From: Actinomycetes bacterium
GTDB lineage: Bacteria; Actinomycetota; Humimicrobiia; Humimicrobiales; Humimicrobiaceae
Reading direction: 5' to 3'
DNA length: 15,677 nt
Assembly (NCBI GenBank): GCA_030603375.1
Contig: JAUVXY010000018.1
Coordinates: forward strand, 1 to 15,677
In this document: in pieces, positions 6,203 through 12,910 of the stretch
How positions within the stretch are numbered: position 1 is the stretch's first letter
How the letters are laid out: every line of letters begins with the position of its first letter
Position numbers and translations under genes: made by a program
Notes under the pieces: generated by a model
Seen by the model: only the letters and a program-made list of their open reading frames with translations
Told to the model about the DNA's origin: nothing
Database searches by the model: none

Positions 6203-7258
6203 ATGAAAAATAAGAAAAAACAAATCGTACCAGCCAATGATAGCTTTACAGAGTTTCTACTCTACAAAACACCTGATGGTAAAGTGAAAGTAGAGATTTT
6301 TTTAAGAGATGAAAATATCTGGCTAACACAAGAAAAAATCGCTGAACTTTTTAGAGTGCAAAGACCTGCGATAACCAAGCATCTGAAAAATATCTTTAAA
6401 AGCGGAGAATTACAGGAAGATTCAGTTAGTTCCATTTTGGAACATACTGCCAGCGATGGGAAAAAATACAAAACAAAGTTTTACAATCTTGACGCTATTG
6501 TCGCTGTTGGATACCGGGTTAATTCCAAAAGGGCTACTCAATTTCGCATCTGGGCGACACAGGTTTTAAAAGAATATATCATCAAAGGGTTTGTCATGGA
6601 TGATGAACGGCTTAAAAACCCGTCCAATATTTTTGGCAAAGATTATTTTGAAGAACAGCTTGCCAGAATCCGTGATATTCGCTCAAGCGAACGACGATTT
6701 TATCAAAAAATAACAGACATTTATGCGGAGTGTAGCGCTGATTACGACCCCAACGAAGAAATTACCAAGAAGTTTTTTACTACTGTTCAAAACAAGCTTC
6801 ACTTTGCTATCACTGGTCAAACGGCAGCAGAAATAATTTATTCAAGAACAGACAGTACCAAGCAGAATATAGGGCTGGCAACATGGAAAAACGCACCGAA
6901 AGGAAAAATCAGAAAATCAGATGTGATTATTGCTAAAAATTATTTAAGCGAAAAAGAACTTGATCATTTGAATAGAATTGTTGCTATGTATCTTGATTAC
7001 GCCGAGCTACAGGCTAAAGCGGGGCGCGTGATGTATATGAAGGACTGGGTAGAAAAGTTAGACGCTTTTTTGAAGTTTAACGAGAGAGATATTTTGCAAA
7101 AGACAGGAAAAGTGTCTCATGAGGTAGCAATTGCTTTGGCGGAAAGGGAATTTGAAAAATTTCAGAGAATACAGGATCAAAATTACATCTCCGACTTCGA
7201 TCGTGAGGTGAAGAAGTTTTTAGCTAATAATAAAAACATAAATAAATATGAAAAATAA
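6203..7258 (+). CDS. rhuM: RhuM-family protein
   Basis: This 351-residue protein matches the RhuM (virulence RhuM / RhuM-like) family, found on pathogenicity islands, prophages and mobile regions; the biochemical function is not established. The N-terminal half has the family's DNA-binding-like segment IWLTQEKIAELFRVQRPAITKHL, then SGELQEDSV, TASDGKKYKTKFYNLDAIVAVGYRVNSKRATQFRIWA and the alpha-helical KEYIIKGFVMDDERL. The C-terminal part carries FGKDYFEEQLARIRDIRSSERRFYQKITDIYAEC and a conserved helical tail. The start is ATG 6203; TTG 6197 is two codons upstream and no good ribosome site favours either. It appears full length. The stop overlaps the start of a BRO-N pseudogene by 11 bases, so the two were translationally linked. 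The location next to the tRNA repeat suggests horizontal acquisition. Confidence 0.88.
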   Translation: MKNKKKQIVPANDSFTEFLLYKTPDGKVKVEIFLRDENIWLTQEKIAELFRVQRPAITKHLKNIFKSGELQEDSVSSILEHTASDGKKYKTKFYNLDAIVAVGYRVNSKRATQFRIWATQVLKEYIIKGFVMDDERLKNPSNIFGKDYFEEQLARIRDIRSSERRFYQKITDIYAECSADYDPNEEITKKFFTTVQNKLHFAITGQTAAEIIYSRTDSTKQNIGLATWKNAPKGKIRKSDVIIAKNYLSEKELDHLNRIVAMYLDYAELQAKAGRVMYMKDWVEKLDAFLKFNERDILQKTGKVSHEVAIALAEREFEKFQRIQDQNYISDFDREVKKFLANNKNINKYEK

Positions 7259-7538
7259 ACCAGAACAAAGTAGCAAAATTGTGCTTTTTCAAAGCCGAAA
7301 GATTTGGCGGATTTGACATCACAATGAGTGGCATTACTCGTTGGTTGATATTGTTGGAGCACTAACAGAAAGCGCCAATCCAACGGATTATTTAAAAAAG
7401 ATTCGTAAAAGGGATAAGAAGCTTGGATTCTACCTGGGGACAAATTGTCCCCAGGTAGAAATGCTGACTGAAACAGGTAAAAAGAGAAAAACGCATTGGC
7501 AGCAATTATCAAAAGTTTATGCAGGCGGTGGAAGATGA
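7248..7538 (+). pseudogene. BRO-N / prophage antirepressor-like gene, broken
   Basis: From ATG 7248 the frame reads MKNKPEQSSKIVLFQSRKIWRI, then TGA at 7314-7316, then HHNEWHYSLVDIVGALTESANPTDYLKKIRKR and on to QVEMLTETGKKRKT. This is the N-terminal Bro domain pattern (family: RRTWHNEEWWFSVVDVVxxLT...), with the stop where the family usually has tryptophan, so TGG has probably become TGA. After GKKRKT the family's remaining strands and helices (such as the IQSIPSPKAEPFK region) are missing and the frame closes at 7538, so the 3' part has been deleted too. BRO-N proteins are DNA-binding phage antirepressor-type factors. The start overlaps the end of rhuM. Without the upstream half, the piece from TTG 7341 alone could be mistaken for a 65-residue gene. 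Confidence 0.82.
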
Positions 7539-7585
7539 ATTGAGTCCTTAATTTTAAAAAATTGTGATACATAAAATGAAAAAGC

Positions 7586-7600
7586 ATTGATATTTTCAAT
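7586..7600. promoter_or_regulatory. Possible operator of the toxin-antitoxin pair
   Basis: ATTGA (7586-7590) and TCAAT (7596-7600) form a short palindrome with a 5-base spacer, about 40 bases before the antitoxin start, with a TATACT-like word overlapping its right edge. Ribbon-helix-helix antitoxins usually bind such palindromes to repress their own operon. This is weak sequence evidence only. Confidence 0.25.
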
Positions 7601-7642
7601 ATACTGTGTTAGATTGTATTACAGCTAATGGAGGTAGTTTGT

Positions 7643-7861
7643 ATGAGAGAAACAATTACTATAAGTATTCCCAAGTCTATCAAGCAGAAGTTAGACAGAA
7701 TAACTAAAGAGGAACATCTCAACCGGAGCGATATTGTCCGAGAAGCATTACGGCAATACTTCACCAGACAGGAATTTCGAAGGCTTCGCCAACTCATGAT
7801 TCCTGAAGCAGAAAGGCGTGGTTTCTACACTGATGAGGATGTTTTTAATAAGGTGTCATGA
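7643..7861 (+). CDS. Ribbon-helix-helix (CopG/MetJ-type) antitoxin
   Basis: This 72-residue protein starts with the RHH beta strand ETITISIPKSI and the two helices KQKLDRITKEEHL and NRSDIVREALRQYF, the pattern of CopG-type antitoxins that dimerise and bind operator DNA. The C-terminal tail (RRLRQLMIPEAERRGFYTDEDVF) is the part expected to bind the toxin. The ATG at 7643 is preferred because GGAGG (7630-7634) sits 8 bases upstream; the ATG at 7628 overlaps that ribosome site itself. The stop TGA shares the ATGA tetranucleotide with the PIN toxin start, a 4-base overlap typical of coupled antitoxin-toxin operons. The family call is firm; the pairing follows from the overlap. Confidence 0.9.
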   Translation: MRETITISIPKSIKQKLDRITKEEHLNRSDIVREALRQYFTRQEFRRLRQLMIPEAERRGFYTDEDVFNKVS

Positions 7862-8271
7862 AGATATTCTTTGATACAAATGTATTGATTGCTGCATTTA
7901 TAGCTCGAGGAACATGCAGCGAGCTTTTTGATCATTGTCTGGTAGAGCATAAAATTTACATATCCCGGTGGGTTCTTGACGAACTCTATGAAAAACTGGT
8001 AATGAAATTTCGCTTTCCGAAGGCTAAAGTGGATCAAATTGTAGATTTTATTCGCAAAAATACTGAAATGACGGCTTATACTCCTTTATCAACACCAATC
8101 TGCAGAGATCCTGACGATGATCATGTTCTTGCATCTGCTGTAAGTGGGAACGTAGACTGCCTTATCAGCGGAGATGAGGACTTGCTTATTTTAAAAAACT
8201 TTCGGGGACTTCCAATTATTGGACCAGGTGATTTTTGGAGATTTGAGAAAGAAAAACTGAAGATACTGTAG
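7858..8271 (+). CDS. PIN-domain toxin (putative ribonuclease)
   Basis: This 137-residue protein matches the PIN-family putative toxin group usually paired with RHH antitoxins. PIN domains are magnesium-dependent RNases of the VapC type, usually acting on tRNA or rRNA. The acidic site residues are visible: Asp6 in FFDTNVLIAAF, Glu42 in the first helical segment (VLDELYEKL), Asp84/Asp87 in CRDPDDDHVLASA, and Asp106/Asp108 in SGDEDLL. The length and the closing IIGPGDFWRF segment fit an intact protein. It begins inside the antitoxin stop codon (ATGA), so expression is coupled. The target RNA cannot be read from sequence. Confidence 0.92.
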   Translation: MKIFFDTNVLIAAFIARGTCSELFDHCLVEHKIYISRWVLDELYEKLVMKFRFPKAKVDQIVDFIRKNTEMTAYTPLSTPICRDPDDDHVLASAVSGNVDCLISGDEDLLILKNFRGLPIIGPGDFWRFEKEKLKIL

Positions 8272-8343
8272 CAATTAATTTTTTAAAGCCATGTCTTAAT
8301 AGTAATTTTTACAAATAAAGGCAATTTAGAAAAAGGAGTTTTT

Positions 8344-9846
8344 ATGAGCTTATTAGGTATTGATATTGGGACAACAGGCACCAAGGCTATGATTTTTAGT
8401 AAAGATGGTAAAGTACTTGCAAACGAGTATGTTGAATACGATCTGGTCTTTCCAAATCCCGGGTGGGTTGAATTTGATGTCAAGTCTATGTGGAAAAAAA
8501 TATTTAATGTGATTAGGAAAGCAAACTTCAACCCTGCTGCAAAAAAAGATCCTGTTACTGCTCTTGCCGTATCAACAGTGGGCGAAAGTTTCACTCCAAT
8601 AGATAAAGATGGAAACATTTTATACAATACTATATATTCTTCGGACTCAAGAAGTAAAAAAGAGCTTGAGTATATTTTTACAAAAATACCTGCCAAAGAA
8701 CTATATTATATCTGTGGCTTGCCCCCTCAATATGTCACTGCATTAAATAAGATATTATGGGTAAAAAATAATATGCCGGATGTATATGCAAAAACTAAAA
8801 AAATTCTTTTTACAGAAGATTTGTTTCACCACAAACTTGGACTAACTGACCTGAAGTTAAATCATCCCATTTGTTCAACCACATTGTTTTTTGATATCAG
8901 GGAAAAGAAATTTTCAAAAAAGATACTAAATGAGTTTGATATAGATGAAAATTTATTTTCAGAGCCATGTCCATCAGGTGTAGAAATAGGATATATAAGG
9001 GATGATATAGCAGAAAGTCTTGGATTTAAAGGAAAGGTTTCTATAGTAACCGGGGGCCACGATCAGCAGTGTGCCGCCCTTGGTGTTGGAGCAATATCAG
9101 GCGGGATAGCTTGTGATGGTGTGGGTACCGTAGAATGCGTAACCACGGTGCTTGATGAATTAATTATTAGCGATGCTATGTTTGAAAATGATTTCTCAAC
9201 CCGCGCCCATGTAATTGATGGCCAATACACAAGCTTTGCATACAATTTAACTGCTGGAAGTGTGCTGAAGTGGTATAGGGATGTTCTTGGCACAGAAGAG
9301 AGAAGAGAAGCAGAGAAGAAGAAAATTAATATTTATGACTATTTCTTTTCAGAGCTTACCTTTGAGCCGTCAGGCATTTATGTCCTGCCTTATTTTTCAG
9401 CTACCGGAACACCGTACCATGACCCGGTTGCAAAGGGTACAATGATTGGGTTGAAGTTATCAACAAAAAAGAAAGATATTTTTAAGGCGCTGGTTGAAGG
9501 GCTGGTATATGAAATTGCATTTAATATTGAGCTTGCAGAAAAATCTGGAATTAAAATAAAAGAGCTTCGTTCTGTAGGCGGCGGGGCAAAGTCAGACTAC
9601 TGGCTGCAGCTGAAGTCTTCTGTTGTAAATAAGCCTATAAAGCGGATGAAAATAACTGAAGCAGGATGCCTTGCTACCATGGTTCTGGCAGGCAGCGGTA
9701 CCGGAAAATTTAATATTTCTGAAGCTATATCAAATTTTGTTAAGGTGGACAAGCAGTTTTACCCGAATGAAAATATCAGGCAAAAATATCTGGAAGGTTT
9801 TAATAAATATAAAAAAATATATAGCGCAGTTTCTAAAATTTACTAG
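8344..9846 (+). CDS. FGGY-family carbohydrate kinase (xylulokinase-like)
   Basis: This 500-residue ASKHA kinase phosphorylates a sugar or polyol with ATP. Residues 5-18 (GIDIGTTGTKAMIF) form the first phosphate-binding loop; PGWVEFD (39-45) is the substrate-side segment seen in xylulokinases and relatives. GGHDQQCAALGVG (237-249) carries the catalytic-base Asp240. DGVGTVECVTTV and VGGGAKSDYWLQLKSSVVNKPI make the second-lobe adenosine and phosphate site, followed by EAGCLATMVLAGSGTG. The length is normal and the start has a good AAAGGAG eight bases upstream. No sugar transporter or isomerase lies next to it, so the substrate is unknown; xylulose is only one option among FGGY substrates (fuculose, ribulose, autoinducer-2 and others). 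A DUF192 gene follows after about 20 bp and is likely co-transcribed. Confidence 0.92.
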   Translation: MSLLGIDIGTTGTKAMIFSKDGKVLANEYVEYDLVFPNPGWVEFDVKSMWKKIFNVIRKANFNPAAKKDPVTALAVSTVGESFTPIDKDGNILYNTIYSSDSRSKKELEYIFTKIPAKELYYICGLPPQYVTALNKILWVKNNMPDVYAKTKKILFTEDLFHHKLGLTDLKLNHPICSTTLFFDIREKKFSKKILNEFDIDENLFSEPCPSGVEIGYIRDDIAESLGFKGKVSIVTGGHDQQCAALGVGAISGGIACDGVGTVECVTTVLDELIISDAMFENDFSTRAHVIDGQYTSFAYNLTAGSVLKWYRDVLGTEERREAEKKKINIYDYFFSELTFEPSGIYVLPYFSATGTPYHDPVAKGTMIGLKLSTKKKDIFKALVEGLVYEIAFNIELAEKSGIKIKELRSVGGGAKSDYWLQLKSSVVNKPIKRMKITEAGCLATMVLAGSGTGKFNISEAISNFVKVDKQFYPNENIRQKYLEGFNKYKKIYSAVSKIY

Positions 9847-9866
9847 AGAAGATTTGTAAAGATGTG

Positions 9867-10229
9867 ATGAAATTATTTAAGGCTTGCTCCGGGAAGAATA
9901 AGGGAAGAGACGAATTGGTTCTAAATAATGTAATGGTTGCAGGTAATTTTTTTGATAAGTTATTTGGACTAATTTTTAAGAAAAAACTGAAGAGCGGAGA
10001 AGGCCTATTAATTGAAAATTGCAGGAGTATTCATACCTTTGGAATGAGGTATAGAATCGATGCAGTATATTTAAATAGAGACAACATGGTTCTGGCTATT
10101 TTCCAGGACATAAAGCCTTTCAGGATAACCCCGCTTGTAAGAAATGCTTCCAAAGTTTTAGAGGTAAGATCTAAGACAATAAAACACGCATCTTTAAAAG
10201 TTAACGATTTAGTATTATTTGTAAACTGA
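9867..10229 (+). CDS. DUF192 family protein
   Basis: A 120-residue protein of the DUF192 family, which is widespread, folds as a small beta barrel and has no settled function. Diagnostic segments are FFDKLFGLIFKKKLKSGEGLLIENC, SIHTFGMRYRIDAVYLNRDNMVLAI, IKPFRITPLVRNASKVLEV and the closing LKVNDLVLFVN. There is no signal peptide, unlike many relatives, so it is probably cytoplasmic. Either GTG 9864 or ATG 9867 may be the start; a weak AAAG-type ribosome site precedes both. The gene follows the FGGY kinase by about 20 bp and is closed by a bidirectional hairpin at 10243-10277. No functional link to the kinase is visible. Confidence 0.88.
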   Translation: MKLFKACSGKNKGRDELVLNNVMVAGNFFDKLFGLIFKKKLKSGEGLLIENCRSIHTFGMRYRIDAVYLNRDNMVLAIFQDIKPFRITPLVRNASKVLEVRSKTIKHASLKVNDLVLFVN

Positions 10230-10242
10230 ATTATTTAAAAGG

Positions 10243-10277
10243 TAAACACACAGGAGCATATCTGCGGTTTGTGTTTA
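10243..10277. terminator. Bidirectional hairpin between convergent genes
   Basis: TAAACACA (10243-10250) pairs with TGTGTTTA (10270-10277) around a 19-base loop that can add a CAG/CTG step. It lies between the stops of the DUF192 gene (plus strand) and the RRM gene (minus strand). The flanking T-runs are modest on both strands, so it may terminate both transcripts imperfectly. Confidence 0.55.
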
Positions 10278-10281
10278 TTCG

Positions 10282-10719
10282 TTACTTGTCTTTTCTTAAT
10301 TTGTCTTTTAAATCTTTTCTTAATTTTCTTAATTTTAAGTTCAGATCATTTTTTGCGTAGTCGCTGCCAGAGGAATATTTTTTCTTATAATTATCTCTGC
10401 CGTGACTTTGTCTGTCGCCACTTCGCTGTCTGTCGCGGTAACCTGAGCCGGTATGACCTGTAAATCCTGTAGTCCTTTGAGGATTAGCCTCATTTACCTT
10501 TATTGTTCTACCCTGCAGCTCATGTTGATTAAATTTTTCGACAGCTGCCTGTGCTTCTTTTTCTGTAGACATTTCTACAAATCCAAACCCTTTGGATTTA
10601 CCGTCCGGGTTATTAATTATTTTAGTAAATGTAACACTTCCAACCTGTGAAAATAAATCACTCAAATCCTTTTCTGTAGTATCATAGCTCAAATTTCCAA
10701 CATATAACCTTTTGTTCAC
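10282..10719 (-). CDS. RRM-type RNA-binding protein (single RRM, basic tail)
   Basis: This 145-residue protein has one RNA recognition motif at residues 3-78: RNP2 LYVGNL (5-10) and RNP1 KGFGFVEM (43-50), with the aromatic residues that stack on RNA in place. A low-complexity tail of about 65 residues follows, rich in Gly, Arg, Ser, Asp and Gln (GSGYRDRQRSGDRQSHGRD), ending in a strongly charged Lys/Arg/Leu helix (KLRKLRKDLKDKLRKDK). This is the layout of bacterial Rbp proteins, several of which are cold-induced in cyanobacteria; that behaviour is not shown here. The start is GTG, with GGGAAAGGG about 9 bases upstream. A clear promoter (10775-10802) and a 9-bp inverted repeat at the presumed transcript 5' end precede it. 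It is transcribed away from the trp operon and is monocistronic. Confidence 0.93.
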   Translation of the reverse strand: MNKRLYVGNLSYDTTEKDLSDLFSQVGSVTFTKIINNPDGKSKGFGFVEMSTEKEAQAAVEKFNQHELQGRTIKVNEANPQRTTGFTGHTGSGYRDRQRSGDRQSHGRDNYKKKYSSGSDYAKNDLNLKLRKLRKDLKDKLRKDK

Positions 10720-10740
10720 TTAAAAAACCCTTTCCCTATT

Positions 10741-10772
10741 ACTTTGTTTTTTCTAATAATATCAAACAAAGT
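10741..10772 (-). promoter_or_regulatory. Inverted repeat in the leader of the RRM gene
   Basis: ACTTTGTTT (10741-10749) and AAACAAAGT (10764-10772) are perfectly complementary over 9 bp with a 14-base loop. On the minus strand the repeat starts 2 bases after the -10 box, so it spans the expected transcription start and the first part of the 5' UTR. It could be an operator or an RNA hairpin, for example one sensitive to temperature or to the RRM protein itself. Confidence 0.5.
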
Positions 10773-10774
10773 AA

Positions 10775-10802
10775 ATTATAATATTTTATGCCAATAAAGC
10801 AA
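10775..10802 (-). promoter_or_regulatory. Promoter of the RRM gene
   Basis: Reading the minus strand, TTGCTT (10802-10797) and TATAAT (10780-10775) are separated by 16 bases. The -10 box is perfect. The start would lie around 10768, giving a 5' UTR of about 50 bases. Confidence 0.6.
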
Positions 10803-10851
10803 ATATTATTTTCAACTGTTTCTGCAGCAATAGCTGAAATATCCGCTTCTT

Positions 10852-10882
10852 AGCAAAATAAAAATGTCATTTTTGCTTTGCT
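10852..10882. repeat. Long imperfect palindrome between divergent promoters
   Basis: Bases 10852-10866 and 10868-10882 are complementary at 13 of 15 positions (AGCAAA with TTTGCT, AAAAATG with CATTTTT), with almost no loop. It lies midway between the RRM promoter and the trp promoter. No T-run follows on either strand, so a terminator is unlikely; a shared operator or an intergenic hairpin is more plausible. Confidence 0.5.
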
Positions 10883-10913
10883 TGCCCATACAACATAAAT
10901 CCCCGGCGGCTAA

Positions 10914-10944
10914 TTGACTTTATAGCTTATTGTGATAATATAAT
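10914..10944 (+). promoter_or_regulatory. Probable promoter of the trp operon
   Basis: TTGACT at 10914-10919 is followed by TATAAT at 10939-10944 (19-base spacer) or TAATAT at 10936-10941 (16-base spacer). Transcription would start near 10950, leaving a leader of about 440 bases before trpE. No other match of this quality lies closer to trpE. Confidence 0.5.
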
Positions 10945-10985
10945 CAAACATTAAAAGTCAAAATTGTAAGAATCACGCAGGGTTG

Positions 10986-11120
10986 ATGCAAGACATGAAA
11001 GACAACTATTTAAATAATTTAGATATATTTAAGCAGGTTGAGAAGGGTAACCTTCGGTTCAACAAAAAGCTAATCAGCATGATCCTCTGGCTCAAAGATA
11101 ATACCTGCTGGCGCAGCTAA
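10986..11120 (+). CDS. Small ORF in the trp leader, possible leader peptide with two Trp codons
   Basis: From ATG 10986 (alternative ATG 10995) a 44-codon frame ends at TAA 11118-11120. Its last 13 codons read MILWLKDNTCWRS, with tryptophan codons at 11088 and 11109. It starts about 35 bases after the proposed trp promoter and is followed, about 180 bases on, by a strong terminator in front of trpE. This is the arrangement of a peptide-controlled trp attenuator. Against it: the Trp codons are not adjacent, the terminator is far, and the ribosome site (AGGG only three bases from ATG 10986) is poor. It could also be a small hypothetical protein or chance; I recognise no homologue. Confidence 0.4.
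   Translation: MQDMKDNYLNNLDIFKQVEKGNLRFNKKLISMILWLKDNTCWRS
11037..11063 (+). ncRNA. GNRA-capped hairpin in the trp leader
   Basis: GTTGA (11037-11041) and GAAGG (11042-11046) pair with CCTTC (11051-11055) and TCAAC (11059-11063), enclosing a GTAA (GNRA-type) tetraloop, with a 3-base bulge on the 3' side. It overlaps the small ORF upstream of the Trp codons. A tight tetraloop hairpin suggests a folded leader RNA, possibly a pause site. I cannot match it to a known riboswitch. Confidence 0.4.
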
Positions 11121-11142
11121 TAAAATATTAGGTTAGCCGGTA

Positions 11143-11239
11143 TTTAGTATTGCTTCATTTAATTTGCTTTTTCTGGATACTAAAATTTGAAAGTCGTTTT
11201 ATATTAATTTTCCTTATGGTTTTATTGGAGTTTCAAATT
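11143..11239 (+). promoter_or_regulatory. Two further leader hairpins, one able to pair with the terminator
   Basis: TTTAGTAT (11143-11150) pairs with ATACTAAA (11177-11184), and AATTTGAAA (11184-11192) pairs with TTTCAAATT (11231-11239); these two cannot both form fully because they share A11184. In addition TGGATACT (11174-11181) can pair with AGTATTTCCA (11303-11312), the 5' arm of the terminator, apart from a two-base bulge. That would give an antiterminator alternative. This is an inference from complementarity in an AT-rich region. Confidence 0.3.
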
Positions 11240-11299
11240 ATTTTTTGTAATAAATTTTCCGTTGTATTTTAAGGGTATAGATTTTACTTTAAGAAGTTA

Positions 11300-11366
11300 A
11301 AGAGTATTTCCAAACTGGCTAAACCAAAATGAGAAAAACCTGTTTGGAGATGCTCTTTTTTATTTG
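11300..11366 (+). terminator. Strong intrinsic terminator just before trpE (candidate attenuator)
   Basis: AAGAGTATTTCCAAAC (11300-11315) pairs with GTTTGGAGATGCTCTT (11342-11357) over 16 bp with two G-T wobbles, around a 26-base loop, followed by TTTTATTT. It ends about 25 bases before the trpE start and faces the same direction. No upstream plus-strand gene needs terminating here, as the nearest neighbour is divergent. It is therefore best read as a regulatory terminator in the trp leader. Confidence 0.8.
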
Positions 11367-11389
11367 ATAGCTAAGGAAAGGCACAAGTT

Positions 11390-12910
11390 ATGTATTATCC
11401 TTCTAAAAAAGAATATTTGATAAAAGCTAAAAGCTACAATTTAATACCTGTCTATGGAGAATATATTGTTGACACCGAAACACCTTCTTCTATATTTATG
11501 AAAGCTGGAGGGCCAGAAGGGAATGGGTTCTTGCTTGAAAGCATAGAAGGTGCAATCAGTCTGTCACGTTATTCTTTTATTGGAATAGGCTGCAGGACTC
11601 TTATAAGTTTTGATGATGAAATATTTACCGTAAAATACGGTTGCAAAAAGAAGATTGAAGTTAAAACAAAAAAGCCGCTTGAGGAGTTAGAAAATGTTAT
11701 GAGCGGCTACCGCTTATACAAAAACCCAGAGCTGAACCATTTTACTGGAGGCGCAGTAGGATATTTAGGCTATGATCTGGTAAAGTATTTTGAGAATATC
11801 CAACTCCCCGGAAAGAAATCTTCCTTTCCGGAAATGATGCTTTATCTAACAGATTCCATGATAGTTTTTGATCACATGCTAAACCGGATGAAAATAATTT
11901 CAACTGTTAAGATTGACGAAAACCTCTCTCCTGAAGATGCATATGCGCAGTCTATTGAAAAGATTGAGAGCATACTTAGAAAAATATGCGATGGACAAAA
12001 AAATAATATGGAAAACATAGGCAGCAACTTTTCTATCTCAGACGATGATTTAAGTGAGAATTTCAGCTTAGATTCTAATTTTACTAAAGAAAGTTTTCTG
12101 GAAGCGGTAGAAAAGGCCAAAAAATATATTGCTTGCGGGGAAGCTTTTCAGACTGTGTTATCGCAGAGATTTTCAACTGATAACTTTTCAAATTCTTTTA
12201 ATATTTACAGAGGGCTAAGAACAATAAACCCATCGCCTTATATGTACTATATAAATTTTGGAGATTTTGAAATTATAGGCTCATCCCCTGAGCCTCTGGT
12301 CAAAATTGATGGCAGAAAGATTTTAACGCGTCCCATAGCTGGAACTAGAAAAAGAGGAAAAACTTCAGTGGAAGACATACGTCTTGCAGATGATTTGCTA
12401 AGTGATGAAAAGGAAAGAGCAGAACATAATATGCTGGTTGATCTATCACGGAATGATCTGGGAAGGGTATGCAGGTATGGAAGCGTAAAGGTTAAAAAAT
12501 ACATGAGCGTAGAAAAATATTCTCATGTTATGCATCTGGTATCTGAGGTGGAAGGAATATTGGATAAAAACAGAACTGTGTATGATGCGCTCAGAAGCGC
12601 ATTTCCGGCAGGGACGCTGTCTGGTGCTCCAAAGATAAGGGCCATGCAGATTATAAGCGAGCTCGAACCTGACTGCAGGGGCCCATACGGGGGTGTAGTT
12701 GGTTATTTTGGTTATGACGGTAGTCTTGATAGCTGCATTACCATAAGGACTGCGCTGATAAAGAACAGAAGGGCATATATTCAGGCTGGGGCAGGGATTG
12801 TCTATGATTCAATACCTGAAAATGAATGGAATGAAACTGTGATTAAGGCAAGCGCTCTTTTTAAGGCTATAAGAGTAGCCGGAAATACTATGGGCAATGG
12901 CAAAATTTAA
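11390..12910 (+). CDS. trpE: Anthranilate synthase component I
   Basis: TrpE converts chorismate to anthranilate, with ammonia delivered by a TrpG glutaminase. This 506-residue protein has the N-terminal domain with the tryptophan feedback motif LLES at residues 48-51, which separates TrpE from many PabB proteins. The chorismate-binding domain carries GEAFQTVLSQRF, SSPEPLVKI, RPIAGTRKRG, DLSRNDLGRV, AFPAGTLSGAPKIRAM, GPYGGVVGYFGYDG and QAGAGIVYDSIPENEWNET. All are conserved, so feedback inhibition by tryptophan is likely. The ATG has AAGGAAAGG about 8 bases upstream. It is the first gene of trpEDCFB and is preceded by a terminator/attenuator candidate. The next gene is trpD, with no trpG between or fused to either, so the glutaminase must be encoded elsewhere. 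Confidence 0.96.
   Translation: MYYPSKKEYLIKAKSYNLIPVYGEYIVDTETPSSIFMKAGGPEGNGFLLESIEGAISLSRYSFIGIGCRTLISFDDEIFTVKYGCKKKIEVKTKKPLEELENVMSGYRLYKNPELNHFTGGAVGYLGYDLVKYFENIQLPGKKSSFPEMMLYLTDSMIVFDHMLNRMKIISTVKIDENLSPEDAYAQSIEKIESILRKICDGQKNNMENIGSNFSISDDDLSENFSLDSNFTKESFLEAVEKAKKYIACGEAFQTVLSQRFSTDNFSNSFNIYRGLRTINPSPYMYYINFGDFEIIGSSPEPLVKIDGRKILTRPIAGTRKRGKTSVEDIRLADDLLSDEKERAEHNMLVDLSRNDLGRVCRYGSVKVKKYMSVEKYSHVMHLVSEVEGILDKNRTVYDALRSAFPAGTLSGAPKIRAMQIISELEPDCRGPYGGVVGYFGYDGSLDSCITIRTALIKNRRAYIQAGAGIVYDSIPENEWNETVIKASALFKAIRVAGNTMGNGKI

Noticed and set aside
5131..7316. Genome-wide recoding of TAG or TGA
   Set aside because: TAG ends the FGGY kinase and the PIN toxin, and TGA ends several genes, including buk, trpC and trpF, at the expected lengths, so both act as stops here.
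7341..7538. Stand-alone 65-residue gene starting at TTG 7341
   Set aside because: It starts in the middle of a Bro domain; the upstream half is in the same frame from ATG 7248, so it is part of a pseudogene.
11120..11389. T-box riboswitch in the trp leader
   Set aside because: The conserved T-box sequence (AGGGTGGNACCGCG type) that pairs with the tRNA end is not found before the terminator.
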